From contig NZ_FMBC01000008.1 in NCBI RefSeq assembly GCF_900094795.1, positions 56,796 to 120,795 on the forward strand: a stretch of DNA of 64,000 bases, in the 5' to 3' direction. Shown piece by piece: positions 40,217-48,851 of this stretch. How positions within the stretch are numbered: position 1 is the first letter of the stretch; each line of letters starts with the position of its first letter. The notes beneath the pieces are model-generated. The model saw only the letters and a program-made list of their open reading frames with translations. It did not search any database and was not told the DNA's origin. This DNA comes from Kosakonia oryziphila (GTDB taxonomy: Bacteria > Pseudomonadota > Gammaproteobacteria > Enterobacterales > Enterobacteriaceae). A program made the translations under genes and the position numbers.

Positions 40217-40777
40217 TTAACGGCACATTGCGGGCTCCCCCCCGCTGCGCATTGCTGAATAGAGCGAACAGAGCGCTTGCAAGCTTTTGGTGCCGGTACG
40301 CTTCATCAGGCTGTTGCGCTGCACGCTGACAGTGGTCGGGCTGACGCCGCGTATCCGCGCGATATCCTCCACCGAATGCCCGCGCAGCAGCAAACGCATA
40401 ATTTGCTGCTCGGCGCTGGTGAACTTAAAAGCGCCGTGAATATAGGCAGGCTGCTGGTTTTGCTGACAAAGCAGGATCATCACTTCCAGCGCCTGGCGCA
40501 GCTCGTGCACGTGGACATTTTCTGCGAGGCAGAGTTTCACCAGCCCAGGGAAAAGTAGCGTCAGTGAATCGAAATGGCGTTCAGATGAGATGAAAATAGA
40601 GTAATGCGGCGGCGGTCTGGAGAAAAACAGTGAATACATTTCCACGAGACCCATTCCTGCGGTCACATATATTACGGTGCCATCGCTGCGAAAACGGCTG
40701 CCTTTTTCCTTGCACAGTTGCCTGAATATTTTCTCAATACCGTAGATGAAAAGGCAATCCTTTCCATAGATTGTCAT
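40217..40777 (-). CDS. LuxR-type DNA-binding regulator
   Basis: 186 residues with a C-terminal GerE HTH (FTSAEQQIMRLLLRGHSVEDIARIRGVSPTTVSVQRNSL pattern, about 118-175). The N-terminal 110 residues are not recognised: no receiver Asp pocket and no autoinducer-domain motifs. It is convergent with pip, so co-regulation is not implied. It might control the downstream-facing KdgM region or genes elsewhere. Start has a TGGAG site; its leader contains a CTCCG / CGGAG hairpin at about 40810-40826. Confidence 0.8.
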   Translation of the reverse strand: MTIYGKDCLFIYGIEKIFRQLCKEKGSRFRSDGTVIYVTAGMGLVEMYSLFFSRPPPHYSIFISSERHFDSLTLLFPGLVKLCLAENVHVHELRQALEVMILLCQQNQQPAYIHGAFKFTSAEQQIMRLLLRGHSVEDIARIRGVSPTTVSVQRNSLMKRTGTKSLQALCSLYSAMRSGGEPAMCR

Positions 40778-41548
40778 AGCGGCTCCAGAGGATCATTTTT
40801 ATATTTTCCGCTCCGTTAGCGGAGGCATTTTTTTCTGAGTGTTAGGGATGTATTAAGGCAGATCAAGCCTGGTTTACTGTCTTGTTTAGCTTTTGTTTAG
40901 TTTGTTGATGACTCCAGTCTGGTTCTGCATTTCGTTCTCTCCCTGCTATGCGCAATGTATTGCATTTTTCGTCCAACGTTCACAATTTATTCCAGGAATA
41001 AATTTATTCACTTATTTATTTACGACCGTCAACCAACACTATTCCCCTTTCTTTTTTGTCTTACCTGTAAAACTTATGTCATTGTTTATAATAAAATTAT
41101 TGCAAATAGGATTATCTTTAACACCATCACTTGAATAATTTTTCATCTCTATTTAAATGTTCGATCTCAGTCTCAAAACATAATTTCAATTTGTGTAAAA
41201 GTGCGTTTCACATTTATAGATGGGATGTGAAAGCAACAAAATTAAGGCATCTCACTAACCCTAAAAATTTGGTTGATAACGTATTCTGTGTGGTGAATCC
41301 CCCTAAGCGGCGGGGTCATGCTGATATGAGGTTATCCTCAATTATGTTTCATTTTTATGGACGAACTGGAAAGATCGGCTTCCAGTTCACCGGGAGGCAC
41401 CCGGCACCACACACCACATTTATTATGCTTGCTGATTACACCAATTTTTATCAGAAGGGTTATGTCACATTCCCTCTGAATTAAACTTATCTGCAATTTT
41501 TTTGCGGAGAATCTTCTGTACCTTTGGATTAAAATAATAGGGGATATT
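40778..41548. other. 770-bp AT-rich intergenic region upstream of kdgM
   Basis: Open frames at 40893-41138 and 41131-41484 have no ribosome site or recognisable product and look like chance. The last part is the kdgM promoter region. A KdgR-like site is at 41173-41190 and a half site GTTTCATTTTT at 41346. Confidence 0.5.
41173..41190 (+). promoter_or_regulatory. Possible KdgR-type operator
   Basis: TCAAAACATAATTTCAAT keeps the AAAC-N4-TTTCA core of the pectinolysis repressor site (AATGAAACATTGTTTCATT) but matches weakly in the flanks. It is 360 bp from the kdgM start, rather far. Confidence 0.3.
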
Positions 41549-42250
41549 ATGTTGCGCACGTTGTTATTAACTACCATACCGTTGTTCAGTATTGCGGCTC
41601 ATGCAGTGACTTTTGATTATCGTCATGAAACAAATGATAGTGGAGGTAATAACCACAAAGATCGTTTATTAATGTCGCACCGCTTTGCAAATGGTTTTGG
41701 TTTATCGCTGGAAGGGAAATGGAAAGGCTCACAAAATAAAGACAAGGCATATCACGAAACCGTCAGTAATGGTACGGAAGTGATCGCCAGTTATGTTTAT
41801 AAAATTAATCCAACCTTCCAGATTGAACCGGGTTTTTCACTGGACAGTAGTTCAACCTCGAACAACTATCGCCCGTATTTGCGCGGCAAGGTCAACTTCT
41901 CCAGCGATGTCGGAGCTACACTGCGTTACCGCCCTTACTTCAAGCGCAACTCCAACAACATCGGCACCAAAAAAGACACCAGTGAAAACGGCTACAACCT
42001 AACGGCGGTCATTTCGTGGAAACTGTTTAATGATTATCAGCTCGATTACGAACTGGATTATAAACACGCAACGTCTGCTGGCGTACTGATTGCTGATAAT
42101 GAAAATTACGAATGGACGCATGATGTGAAATTAACCTACAAATTTGATAAAAACTGGTCGCCGTATGTTGCGATTGGTAATGTATCCGGCAGTAAATATA
42201 CCAACGAACGTCAAACTCGTTATCGCGTCGGTGTGAAATATAATTTCTGA
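41549..42250 (+). CDS. kdgM: Oligogalacturonate-specific porin, KdgM family
   Basis: 233 residues: signal peptide ending AHA-VTFDYRHE, then a 12-stranded barrel with alternating polar/hydrophobic strands and a C-terminal YRVGVKYNF ending in Phe. KdgM porins let acidic oligogalacturonides from pectin cross the outer membrane. The PL2 lyase gene 57 bp downstream acts on the same substrate, so the two form a pectin-oligomer module. Expression is often repressed by KdgR; only a weak site is visible here. Confidence 0.92.
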   Translation: MLRTLLLTTIPLFSIAAHAVTFDYRHETNDSGGNNHKDRLLMSHRFANGFGLSLEGKWKGSQNKDKAYHETVSNGTEVIASYVYKINPTFQIEPGFSLDSSSTSNNYRPYLRGKVNFSSDVGATLRYRPYFKRNSNNIGTKKDTSENGYNLTAVISWKLFNDYQLDYELDYKHATSAGVLIADNENYEWTHDVKLTYKFDKNWSPYVAIGNVSGSKYTNERQTRYRVGVKYNF

Positions 42251-42307
42251 TAATACGGATATAAATAAGGGTTTCGGCAGGAATCCTTATTTTTAAAGAG
42301 GCGAATA

Positions 42308-44017
42308 ATGAAACTGTCAAAAATGACTCTGGCATTAACAATATTGAGTACTTTCTCCTGCGCGGCTATTGCACAGGAAAGCGCACGCCTGAGCAGCGTC
42401 AAAACCTTTGCCGACACGGTGATGACGAAAGCGAGCGCGCAAAAGCAGCCTAACGTGCCGTTACTGGCCGATGGCGTTGATCCCCGCACCGGCAAGCAGA
42501 TGGAATGGATTTTCCCGGATGGGAAAATTGCGGTGCTGTCGAATTTTTCCGCGCAACAGAACCTGATGCGCGTGCTGGTTGGGTTAAGTAACCTGAGTGG
42601 TGAGGCAAAATACAAAAAGCTGGCCGAAGATAACGTTCGCTACTATTTCCGCCATTACCAGGACAAGAGCGGGCTGCTATTGTGGGGCGGACATCGCTTT
42701 ATCGATCTCAATACACTGCAACCGGAAGGGCCAAGCGAGAAAGAGCAAGTCCACGAACTGAAGAACGCCTACCCCTACTATGATTTGATGTTTGCCGTTG
42801 ATAAACCAGCGACCGAACGCTTTATCCGCGCGTTCTGGAATGCGCATGTTTACGACTGGAAGATACTGGAAACCAGCCGCCACGGCGAATATGGCAAAGC
42901 AATGGGCAAACTGTGGAACAGCGAGTTTGAACAACAGCCGCCGTTCTTTGCTACCAAAGGCCTGAGCTTCCTCAATGCCGGGAACGATCTGATCTACTCC
43001 GCCTCGCTGCTCTATCAACACGATGGTGACAAAGGCGCGCTTATCTGGGCAAAACGGCTGGCGGAACAGTATGTCCTGCCGCGCGATAAAAAGACCGGAT
43101 TGGGAGTTTATCAGTTTACCCAGGCGTTAAAACGTGCCGAAACCAACGACGACAGCGATACCAACTCAAAATATGGCGACCGCGCGCAGCGCCAGTTTGG
43201 CCCGGAGTTTGGTGCGGATGCGCTGGAAGGCAATATGATGCTGAAAGGCCGCACCAGCACGCTCTATTCGGAAAATGCGCTGATGCAACTGTCGCTGGCG
43301 AAATCCCTCGGTCGCGACGGGGAGGAGATCAAAAAGTGGACGCTGGATGGCCTGAAAGCTTTCGCCAAATATGCCTATGATGCGAACAGCAACACCTTCC
43401 GTCCGATGCTGGCAAACGGCAGCGATTTGTCGGGTTATACCCTAAAACGTGACGGCTACTACGGTAAAAAAGGCACCGTGTTGAAGCCCTACCCGGCAGG
43501 CAATGAATTCCTGCTCTCTTACGCCCGCGCCTGGACACTGGAGCCGGATGCAGAGATATGGAAAGTGGCACGCGGCATTGCCCGTAGCCAGGGGCTGGGA
43601 GATATTGGCGAATCCGGCGGAAAAAACCATAAACTGGATCTCAACACGCAAAACAGTGAGCCGTACGCCATTTTTGCACTGATCGATCTGGCGCAATCAA
43701 CTGGCGATAAAAACTACCTCACGCTGGCGGATAAAGTGGCGGACAACATTATTGCCCACAAACGCCTTAACGGCTTTTTTGTCGATGATCAGCAGTATAT
43801 CTACGCCAATATCGACAATATTGCCCCTTATGCCTTGCTGGCGCTGGAAGCGGCGATGCGCGATCAGCCGGACGCAGTGGCACCGTTCCTCAATGGCGCA
43901 GGGTTTACCGAAGGTGCATACCGGCTGGATGATGGTACGGTACGCTACTCCACCCGCGACGACGAGTTGTTCAGACTCAAGCCGGGTGAACAGTTAAAAC
44001 CTAACGGTAAGAAGTGA
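42308..44017 (+). CDS. Periplasmic pectate disaccharide-lyase, polysaccharide lyase family 2
   Basis: 569 residues with a signal peptide (MKLSKMTLALTILSTFSCAA...). The mature protein resembles the PL2 (alpha/alpha)7-barrel exolyases of Erwinia/Dickeya (PelW) and Yersinia, e.g. VLSNFSAQQNLMRVLVGL, KDKSGLLLWGGHRF-type and GPEFGADALEGN segments. PelW is cytoplasmic, but the clear signal peptide here points to a periplasmic enzyme that trims oligogalacturonides entering through KdgM to unsaturated digalacturonate. Probably co-transcribed with kdgM. Confidence 0.9.
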   Translation: MKLSKMTLALTILSTFSCAAIAQESARLSSVKTFADTVMTKASAQKQPNVPLLADGVDPRTGKQMEWIFPDGKIAVLSNFSAQQNLMRVLVGLSNLSGEAKYKKLAEDNVRYYFRHYQDKSGLLLWGGHRFIDLNTLQPEGPSEKEQVHELKNAYPYYDLMFAVDKPATERFIRAFWNAHVYDWKILETSRHGEYGKAMGKLWNSEFEQQPPFFATKGLSFLNAGNDLIYSASLLYQHDGDKGALIWAKRLAEQYVLPRDKKTGLGVYQFTQALKRAETNDDSDTNSKYGDRAQRQFGPEFGADALEGNMMLKGRTSTLYSENALMQLSLAKSLGRDGEEIKKWTLDGLKAFAKYAYDANSNTFRPMLANGSDLSGYTLKRDGYYGKKGTVLKPYPAGNEFLLSYARAWTLEPDAEIWKVARGIARSQGLGDIGESGGKNHKLDLNTQNSEPYAIFALIDLAQSTGDKNYLTLADKVADNIIAHKRLNGFFVDDQQYIYANIDNIAPYALLALEAAMRDQPDAVAPFLNGAGFTEGAYRLDDGTVRYSTRDDELFRLKPGEQLKPNGKK

Positions 44018-44024
44018 TTGAACG

Positions 44025-44051
44025 GCCTCTCACTGCCAGCCAGTGAGAGGC
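44025..44051. terminator. Hairpin after the PL2 gene
   Basis: Perfect 11-bp stem GCCTCTCACTG / CAGTGAGAGGC with a 5-base loop, 7 bp after the stop; no U-run. Confidence 0.6.
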
Positions 44052-44143
44052 TATCCAGCTGATCGCGCGGTGCTTTGCGCAAATGACGAAAATATATCCC
44101 TGTGCTAGATTTTTCCTACACCAACCATCTGGAGGAGTGGAGC

Positions 44144-44341
44144 ATGAAATTCAATGATGAGCACACGGGACTCATTGGATTAGCCATTGGCGCAGCAGTA
44201 ATTGGGCTGGTTTCAGAAAGGAAGGCAATTAACCGCGACAGCATTGTGCAGGAGATCGAACGGCAAGGCAGACGTCGGGGTGATGGGGTTGAAGATGAGG
44301 TTTTTCTGAAAGCAGCGGAGCTGGTACGCAAAGGTGTTTAG
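44144..44341 (+). CDS. Small protein of unknown function with one hydrophobic segment
   Basis: 65 residues from the ATG at 44144 (GGAG site; a longer frame to 44102 has none). An N-terminal glycine-rich hydrophobic stretch (TGLIGLAIGAAVIGLVS) is followed by a charged helix. Not recognised. It may be a small membrane-anchored protein. A hairpin follows. Confidence 0.6.
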   Translation: MKFNDEHTGLIGLAIGAAVIGLVSERKAINRDSIVQEIERQGRRRGDGVEDEVFLKAAELVRKGV

Positions 44342-44361
44342 CTCCGCTTAATGCTTTCAGG

Positions 44362-44405
44362 CAGGCGAGCCAGCTGCGATCAGGCTCGCCTGGATTGATT
44401 ATTTT
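44362..44405. terminator. Bidirectional terminator between the small gene and OYE gene
   Basis: Perfect 10-bp stem CAGGCGAGCC / GGCTCGCCTG with an 11-base loop; followed by GATTGATTATTTT on the plus strand. It overlaps the OYE stop region. Confidence 0.65.
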
Positions 44406-45490
44406 ACCGTGCCTTTTACACCGTGCGGCTCCGCACGACGATACTGCGGCGCAACATGCACCGCGCCATGCAACGCTGCGGCAGCATGCCATGGCCAGCG
44501 CGGATCGTAAAGCGCACCGCGCGCCAGCGCAATCAAATCAGCCTCTCCGTGTTGCAGAATATCTTCCGCATGTTGAGGTTCCGTAATCAGCCCAACGGCT
44601 ATCACCGACATACTGGTCTGCTGACGCAGCGCTTTGGCGAACGGCACCTGATACCCGGCGCTCACCTTAATGCTCTGCAACGGCGACAACCCGCCACTGG
44701 AGACATGAACATAATCGCCGCCCGCCGCTTCGATTTTCTTAGTCAGTACGGCGGACTGCTCCAGATCCCAACCCCCGTCTACCCAGTCGGTGGCGGAAAT
44801 ACGAATGCCAACTGCCACGGATGACGGCACTGCTTCACGCACCGCGCTGAAGACTTCCAGCGTGAAGCGCAGACGGTTCTCGAGGCTACCGCCGTACTCG
44901 TCGGTGCGCTGGTTGGAAAGCGGTGAAAGGAACTGATGCAGCAGATAACCGTGAGCGGCATGAATTTCGATCACATCAATACCCAGCGCCACGGCGCGAC
45001 GCGCACTGTCGACAAAGCGCTGTTTGACGCGTTGTAGATCCTGCTGGCTCATTTCACGCGGCGGGCGTTCGCCCGGATCGTACGGCATGACCGAAGCGGA
45101 GATCGTTTGCCAGCCGCCCTCTTCCGGGCTGAGCTGTTTGCCGCCGAGCCACGGCGCGCTGACGGAGGCTTTACGTCCCGCGTGGCCCAACTGGATGCCC
45201 ACCTTTATCGGTGAATAGTGGCGAATATCATCCAGCACCACGCGCAGTGCCTGTTGTGTCTCATCATCCCACAAGCCCAGATCCTGCGGCGAGATACGTC
45301 CTTGAGCCTCTACGGCAGTGGCTTCAATAATCAGTAGCCCGGCACCAGAAAGCGCCAGGTTACCCAAATGAATGCGGTGCCAGGCGGTCGCTTTCCCCGC
45401 CTCGGCGGAATACTGACACATCGGAGCGATAACAATGCGGTTATCCAGCGCAACACTGCCCACATTTGCTTGCGTAAATAATTTGCTCAT
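44399..45490 (-). CDS. Old yellow enzyme family NADH:flavin oxidoreductase (NamA/YqjM-like)
   Basis: 363 residues from the ATG at 45490 with an AGGAGGGG site. FMN (beta/alpha)8 barrel: IAPMCQYSAEAGKATAWH at the N-terminus with the flavin-tuning Cys of the YqjM subclass, the substrate-binding pair in IEIHAAHGYLLHQFLSP, and the phosphate-binding GLITEPQHAEDIL end region. It reduces activated C=C bonds of enals, enones or nitro compounds with NAD(P)H; the physiological substrate is unknown. It stands alone. Confidence 0.92.
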   Translation of the reverse strand: MSKLFTQANVGSVALDNRIVIAPMCQYSAEAGKATAWHRIHLGNLALSGAGLLIIEATAVEAQGRISPQDLGLWDDETQQALRVVLDDIRHYSPIKVGIQLGHAGRKASVSAPWLGGKQLSPEEGGWQTISASVMPYDPGERPPREMSQQDLQRVKQRFVDSARRAVALGIDVIEIHAAHGYLLHQFLSPLSNQRTDEYGGSLENRLRFTLEVFSAVREAVPSSVAVGIRISATDWVDGGWDLEQSAVLTKKIEAAGGDYVHVSSGGLSPLQSIKVSAGYQVPFAKALRQQTSMSVIAVGLITEPQHAEDILQHGEADLIALARGALYDPRWPWHAAAALHGAVHVAPQYRRAEPHGVKGTVK

Positions 45491-45610
45491 TTCCCCTCCT
45501 TTATTCCGGCTAAGACTCATGACTTTCTGCCTGCCGTGCGCGATTGTCTTTGGCGGAACGTGCCGTTTGTTGGCTTTTGGTTTTCACAACATGATGAAAT
45601 ATTTCACTAT

Positions 45611-46429
45611 TTATAAGCTGACCACGCCATGCTTTGCCGCGTCATCCCGCCACTCCAGCAATAAAGCGTAATCATCGCGTGTGACAGCAGCAAAACCGCC
45701 AATCAAAGCCGCCGCGCAAACGTGCTGGTACTGCGCATCGCTGACCAGTTGCTGTAATGATTCCCGCAGCAGCGCCAGTTTGGTGGCGGAGGTTGAGGCG
45801 GAGGTGATGAGCGGTAGTCCGGGCGTCAGCGGGCTTTGCCCGATAATTGTCAGCCCTTCAAGTAAGTCTGGTTGATGACGCTGCACCAGCGCCCAGGTGA
45901 CACAGTCGATGGCGGCGATATCCGCCCGATCTTGCCGCAGCGCCACCAGTGATTGCCGGTGACTGCCGCTAAACTCCACCGCGGCAAAAAAACGTTCTCC
46001 GTCGGAAAGCGCAGCAACCATTTTCCGTAGGGCGTTATAGCCCGATTGTGATTCGATAGCGTTGCAGACCGCACGCTGACCGCGAAAATCCTCCAGCGTT
46101 TTCCTGCTTTCTTCTTCACGCGTCACCAGGAAGCTGCAATAGCCGATGCCTTCGCAGCCCGGTGCCTGATAGTGAAAACAGCCGACGGTTTGCACTTTAT
46201 CAAGCTGCGTGACCAGCGGATAACCGCAGGTCTGGCTTAACAGCAGTGTATCTTCCTGCCAGTGCGTCAACAGATCCGGCTGCGGCCAGACATGCGTTGC
46301 TATTATGCCACGGGCGGCGAACAGCTCTTTAAGCACACCGCCCAGCGCCACGGTATCTGCGCGGTGCAGATCGTACATGGGCAAAGAGAACAGGTTAGTC
46401 GTTGGGTTGCTTGCAGCCTGGGTGTGCAT
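45611..46429 (-). CDS. PhnD-like phosphate/phosphonate-binding domain protein without signal peptide
   Basis: 272 residues of the PhnD-type periplasmic-binding fold (LPMYDLHR, LLSQTCGYPL, IGYCSFLVTR, FRGQRAVCNAIESQSGYNALR). There is no signal peptide at the ATG at 46429, nor at a later one at 46378. No permease or ATPase gene is near. Stand-alone versions of this fold are common in proteobacteria and may act as cytosolic sensors or enzymes. The start lies just inside the frame of a decayed ABM gene, so loss of an original 5' end cannot be excluded. Confidence 0.75.
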   Translation of the reverse strand: MHTQAASNPTTNLFSLPMYDLHRADTVALGGVLKELFAARGIIATHVWPQPDLLTHWQEDTLLLSQTCGYPLVTQLDKVQTVGCFHYQAPGCEGIGYCSFLVTREEESRKTLEDFRGQRAVCNAIESQSGYNALRKMVAALSDGERFFAAVEFSGSHRQSLVALRQDRADIAAIDCVTWALVQRHQPDLLEGLTIIGQSPLTPGLPLITSASTSATKLALLRESLQQLVSDAQYQHVCAAALIGGFAAVTRDDYALLLEWRDDAAKHGVVSL

Positions 46430-46775
46430 TCACGTCCACCGATGTAAACAAAAAGCGTCGTAACCATTCACTATAGCCCCGAACCAGAAATCCGCGATTA
46501 CGTTGGCGGTAAGCCTGCCGGTCACGCAGGTAGAGCGTGCGCAATCCATACCAGGGTACGCCAGGCGGATCGTCAGTATGTTGCTGTGCCACGTCGTAAC
46601 GCACGCCTTCGCGATGCAGGATGTGCACATTTTTCACCACCGTCACCAGCGCCTGAAGGAAGGTGGCGGCGTTTTCGTGGTGCTCATACGCGGCTTCATC
46701 AGCCCAGCCTTCCACCAGATGAAAGGCGTTGGCGTCGGCCAGATCCTGAGCAAAGGCGTAGTAAATGCACCCAGG
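46395..46775 (-). pseudogene. 5'-truncated ABM-domain (quinol monooxygenase-like) gene
   Basis: The frame begins abruptly at PGCIYYAFAQDLADANAFHL, the middle of an antibiotic-biosynthesis-monooxygenase (ABM) fold, and continues with VEGWADEAAYEHHENAA. The N-terminal beta strand and start codon are missing. Upstream it is joined out of frame to a VOC-family gene through the shared stretch at 46762-46775. The C-terminal 50 residues do not look like ABM and may also be altered. Confidence 0.7.
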
Positions 46776-47028
46776 TTTCACCCGCCGTGTCGCCGCTGGT
46801 CATCGTCATCGGCTCACCGCTAATGGCAATGCCTTTCGACTTGAGGAAGGCCACGCCGCCCTGAATATCATCGGTGTAAAACGCAATGTGCGAGGCGCCG
46901 ATATCCTGCATCGTCGGCATCTGCTTACTGCCGTTGGCGTCCTGATAAGCGAACAATTCAATGTTCGCGTCATTACCGCAGCGGATCATGGCAATCGTCA
47001 CGCTGCCCAGCCCGTGATTCCAGGTCAC
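46765..47028 (-). pseudogene. VOC (glyoxalase-like) gene fragment, truncated at both ends
   Basis: The frame reads VTWNHGLGSVTIAMIRCGND ... IGASHIAFYTDDIQGGVAFL ... GDTAGETWVH, the second half of a VOC-superfamily protein. Its 3' end runs into the ABM fragment at a microhomology, and its 5' end stops at the border of a BamA remnant on the other strand. An ORF can be drawn across to 47244, but its N-terminal part is not VOC-like. Confidence 0.7.
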
Positions 47029-47520
47029 CAGGGCCGGATGGAAGGCGCATGGCTGAATGATGAGAAAGTGTAACAGGGGAAAGCGCGGCTGGAACTCACA
47101 GGCTGTTTCGAAACCGTGGAGATCCATATCACACCAGTTTCCGGCCGACCGGATCAGGTAGATATCGAATATAAAGTGAAAGTGCGCATCCCGACTCTTT
47201 TGCTGAACAGTGAATTTATCGTCCCGACACCATTTGTTGGCCATAAATATGCCGATAGTTTGCGCACCTCATTATTTGTCAATGTCGGTACGGTGTGGAA
47301 TACCTCCAGGCATAACACTGGCGATCTGCCAGATTCCAGCGAGCCTTATGATATCCTTTTTTCCGCAGGCATCGCCTTACAATGGATGTCACCGTTGGGG
47401 CCGCTGCTCTTTTCCTATGCCCAGCCATTAAAAAAATACATGAACGATAAAGCTGAACAGTTCCAGTTTAATATTGGCAAGACCTGGAAACGCCGCTTAC
47501 GCCATTACCCGGCAGAATAA
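47029..47520 (+). pseudogene. BamA-paralogue (Omp85) remnant with stop codon and internal deletion
   Basis: The plus strand reads GRMEGAWLNDEKV, then TAA at 47071-47073, then [20 protein letters not shown] and [11 protein letters not shown]: the last POTRA domain of BamA. It jumps straight to [19 protein letters not shown] and [20 protein letters not shown] with [11 protein letters not shown], the C-terminal barrel strands. About 300 barrel residues are missing and the signature Trp end carries 9 extra residues. The true essential bamA must be elsewhere; this was a second copy. Confidence 0.82.
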
Positions 47521-47531
47521 AAAAGGATGGT

Positions 47532-47633
47532 ATGAAAAAAAAACCATATATGGTCGTCCACAAGGTGGATTTCTTTGATTTCCGCTATGTGCTGGAGCGC
47601 GCCGTACTGGCGACGGATCAAGATTATTCTTAA
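47532..47633 (+). CDS. Possible 33-residue protein or gene start fragment
   Basis: ATG at 47532 with AAGGA ahead encodes 33 residues with an MKKKPYMVVHKVDFFDFRY start. Not recognised; in this decayed neighbourhood it may be the leftover start of a longer gene. Confidence 0.3.
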   Translation: MKKKPYMVVHKVDFFDFRYVLERAVLATDQDYS

Positions 47634-48122
47634 CAATGTTTGACGCGGGTGAAATTCCTTAGTCACTTAATTGTGTCGGAATCTGAACCATCAATATGTG
47701 GTAATGTTTAACGAAACATTCAGCAGTGCTGAAATCGCAGTTGACGAAACGAGTAACAAGAAAGAGAAAAGGTGTCTCTTCAGAGACAATTTTTATCGGT
47801 TGAAACAGGTGCTAAACATGGAATGACGGGCTTTTGCGAGCAACCTTACCTTTGTATGGATGAAAAACGATGAGTTGTGCATTATTTCCTCAACAAGCCC
47901 GGCGGCCTTAACTACGGCTCAACATTAAATAACCCTTAAGGGATAGGCCTTTTCTTGTATATCGCTGGCTAAATTCTGCTTTATCCACATGTCGAGGTAG
48001 AGTATGTTTACGAAAGTGAATTTATATTTGCTAAAAAATATAATTCAGTATTGATTTTTATCTCATGATCACTAAAAATTAATTCCGATATAAATTACAT
48101 TCTCTGCACACGGAGCGACGCT
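47634..48122. other. Intergenic region before the H-NS paralogue
   Basis: No convincing gene. A short TGTCTCT-TC-AGAGACA hairpin followed by AATTTTT lies at 47773-47794 and could be a terminator. The last 150 bp are very AT-rich, as expected for an hns-type promoter. Confidence 0.5.
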
Positions 48123-48527
48123 ATGTCAGAAGCATTAAAATCATTAAATAACATTCGCACCCTGAGAGTTCAGGCTCGTGAAGTTACACTCGAAGCACTG
48201 GAAGAGATGCTTGAGAAACTGTCTGTTGTTGTTGAAGAGCGCCGTGAGGAAGAATCTTCAATTCGTAAAGAACAAGAAGAGAAAGAAGCCAAGCTGGCGG
48301 CCTTCCGTCAAAAACTGTTGGATGAAGGGATCGATCCAACCGAGCTTTTATCTTCCCTGAAAGGGCAAACCACGAAGTCTAAATCTATTCGTGCGCCTCG
48401 CCCTGCTAAATATAAGTATATTGACGAAGACGGCAGCGAAAAGACCTGGACCGGCCAGGGCCGTACACCGAAAGCAATTGCAAAAGCCATTGAAGGCGGC
48501 AAAAAGCTGGAAGACTTCGAGCTCTAA
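48123..48527 (+). CDS. H-NS/StpA-family nucleoid protein (paralogue)
   Basis: 134 residues. The N-terminal oligomerisation part ([28 protein letters not shown]) is nearly that of H-NS; a charged linker follows; the C-terminal DNA-binding domain has the AT-hook-like core [11 protein letters not shown]. Compared with H-NS the linker is richer in Lys/Glu and the C-terminus (LEDFEL) differs, so this is a StpA-like or acquired paralogue. It would bind curved AT-rich DNA and silence foreign genes, possibly with the Hha-like protein at 29214. It stands alone with its own terminator. Confidence 0.93.
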   Translation: MSEALKSLNNIRTLRVQAREVTLEALEEMLEKLSVVVEERREEESSIRKEQEEKEAKLAAFRQKLLDEGIDPTELLSSLKGQTTKSKSIRAPRPAKYKYIDEDGSEKTWTGQGRTPKAIAKAIEGGKKLEDFEL

Positions 48528-48536
48528 AATGTATCA

Positions 48537-48562
48537 GGGGCAGCGCAACTGCCCCTTTTTTT
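48537..48562 (+). terminator. Intrinsic terminator of the H-NS paralogue gene
   Basis: GGGGCAG / CTGCCCC stem with a 5-base loop followed by seven T's. Confidence 0.9.
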
Positions 48563-48851
48563 ATTTCTGCCTTTTCCCATTACCGCTTCCGTTAATCTGT
48601 TTAGTAACCTCTGTTAGTGCTAACTACCGCACAGAATAGCCATCGTGATATACCAAAACGATCGTAACGGTCATCAGACGCTTATGTCGCTTTTCCCTGA
48701 GCATGCTCCGTACCCACAACATTCTCGTCTATGCTGGCGGCAGGGTTTATTCTCCGGCATACAATTAAATGCCCATCACCAGATCCGGGGAAAATGTTAA
48801 TAAATCAAGCTACATAATGTAGCCACATGAAAAATAAAGAAATAATGCAGC

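Noticed and set aside
41346..41356. GTTTCATTTTT as a KdgR operator
   Set aside because: Only the right half matches; the left half (CTCAATTA) does not.
40893..41484. Two overlapping plus-strand frames upstream of kdgM
   Set aside because: AT-rich, no ribosome sites, no protein-like pattern; likely chance.
47116..47520. 134-residue frame read as a complete small outer-membrane protein
   Set aside because: It is the end of POTRA5 fused to the last BamA strands, with the same frame continuing upstream through a stop codon; better called a BamA remnant.
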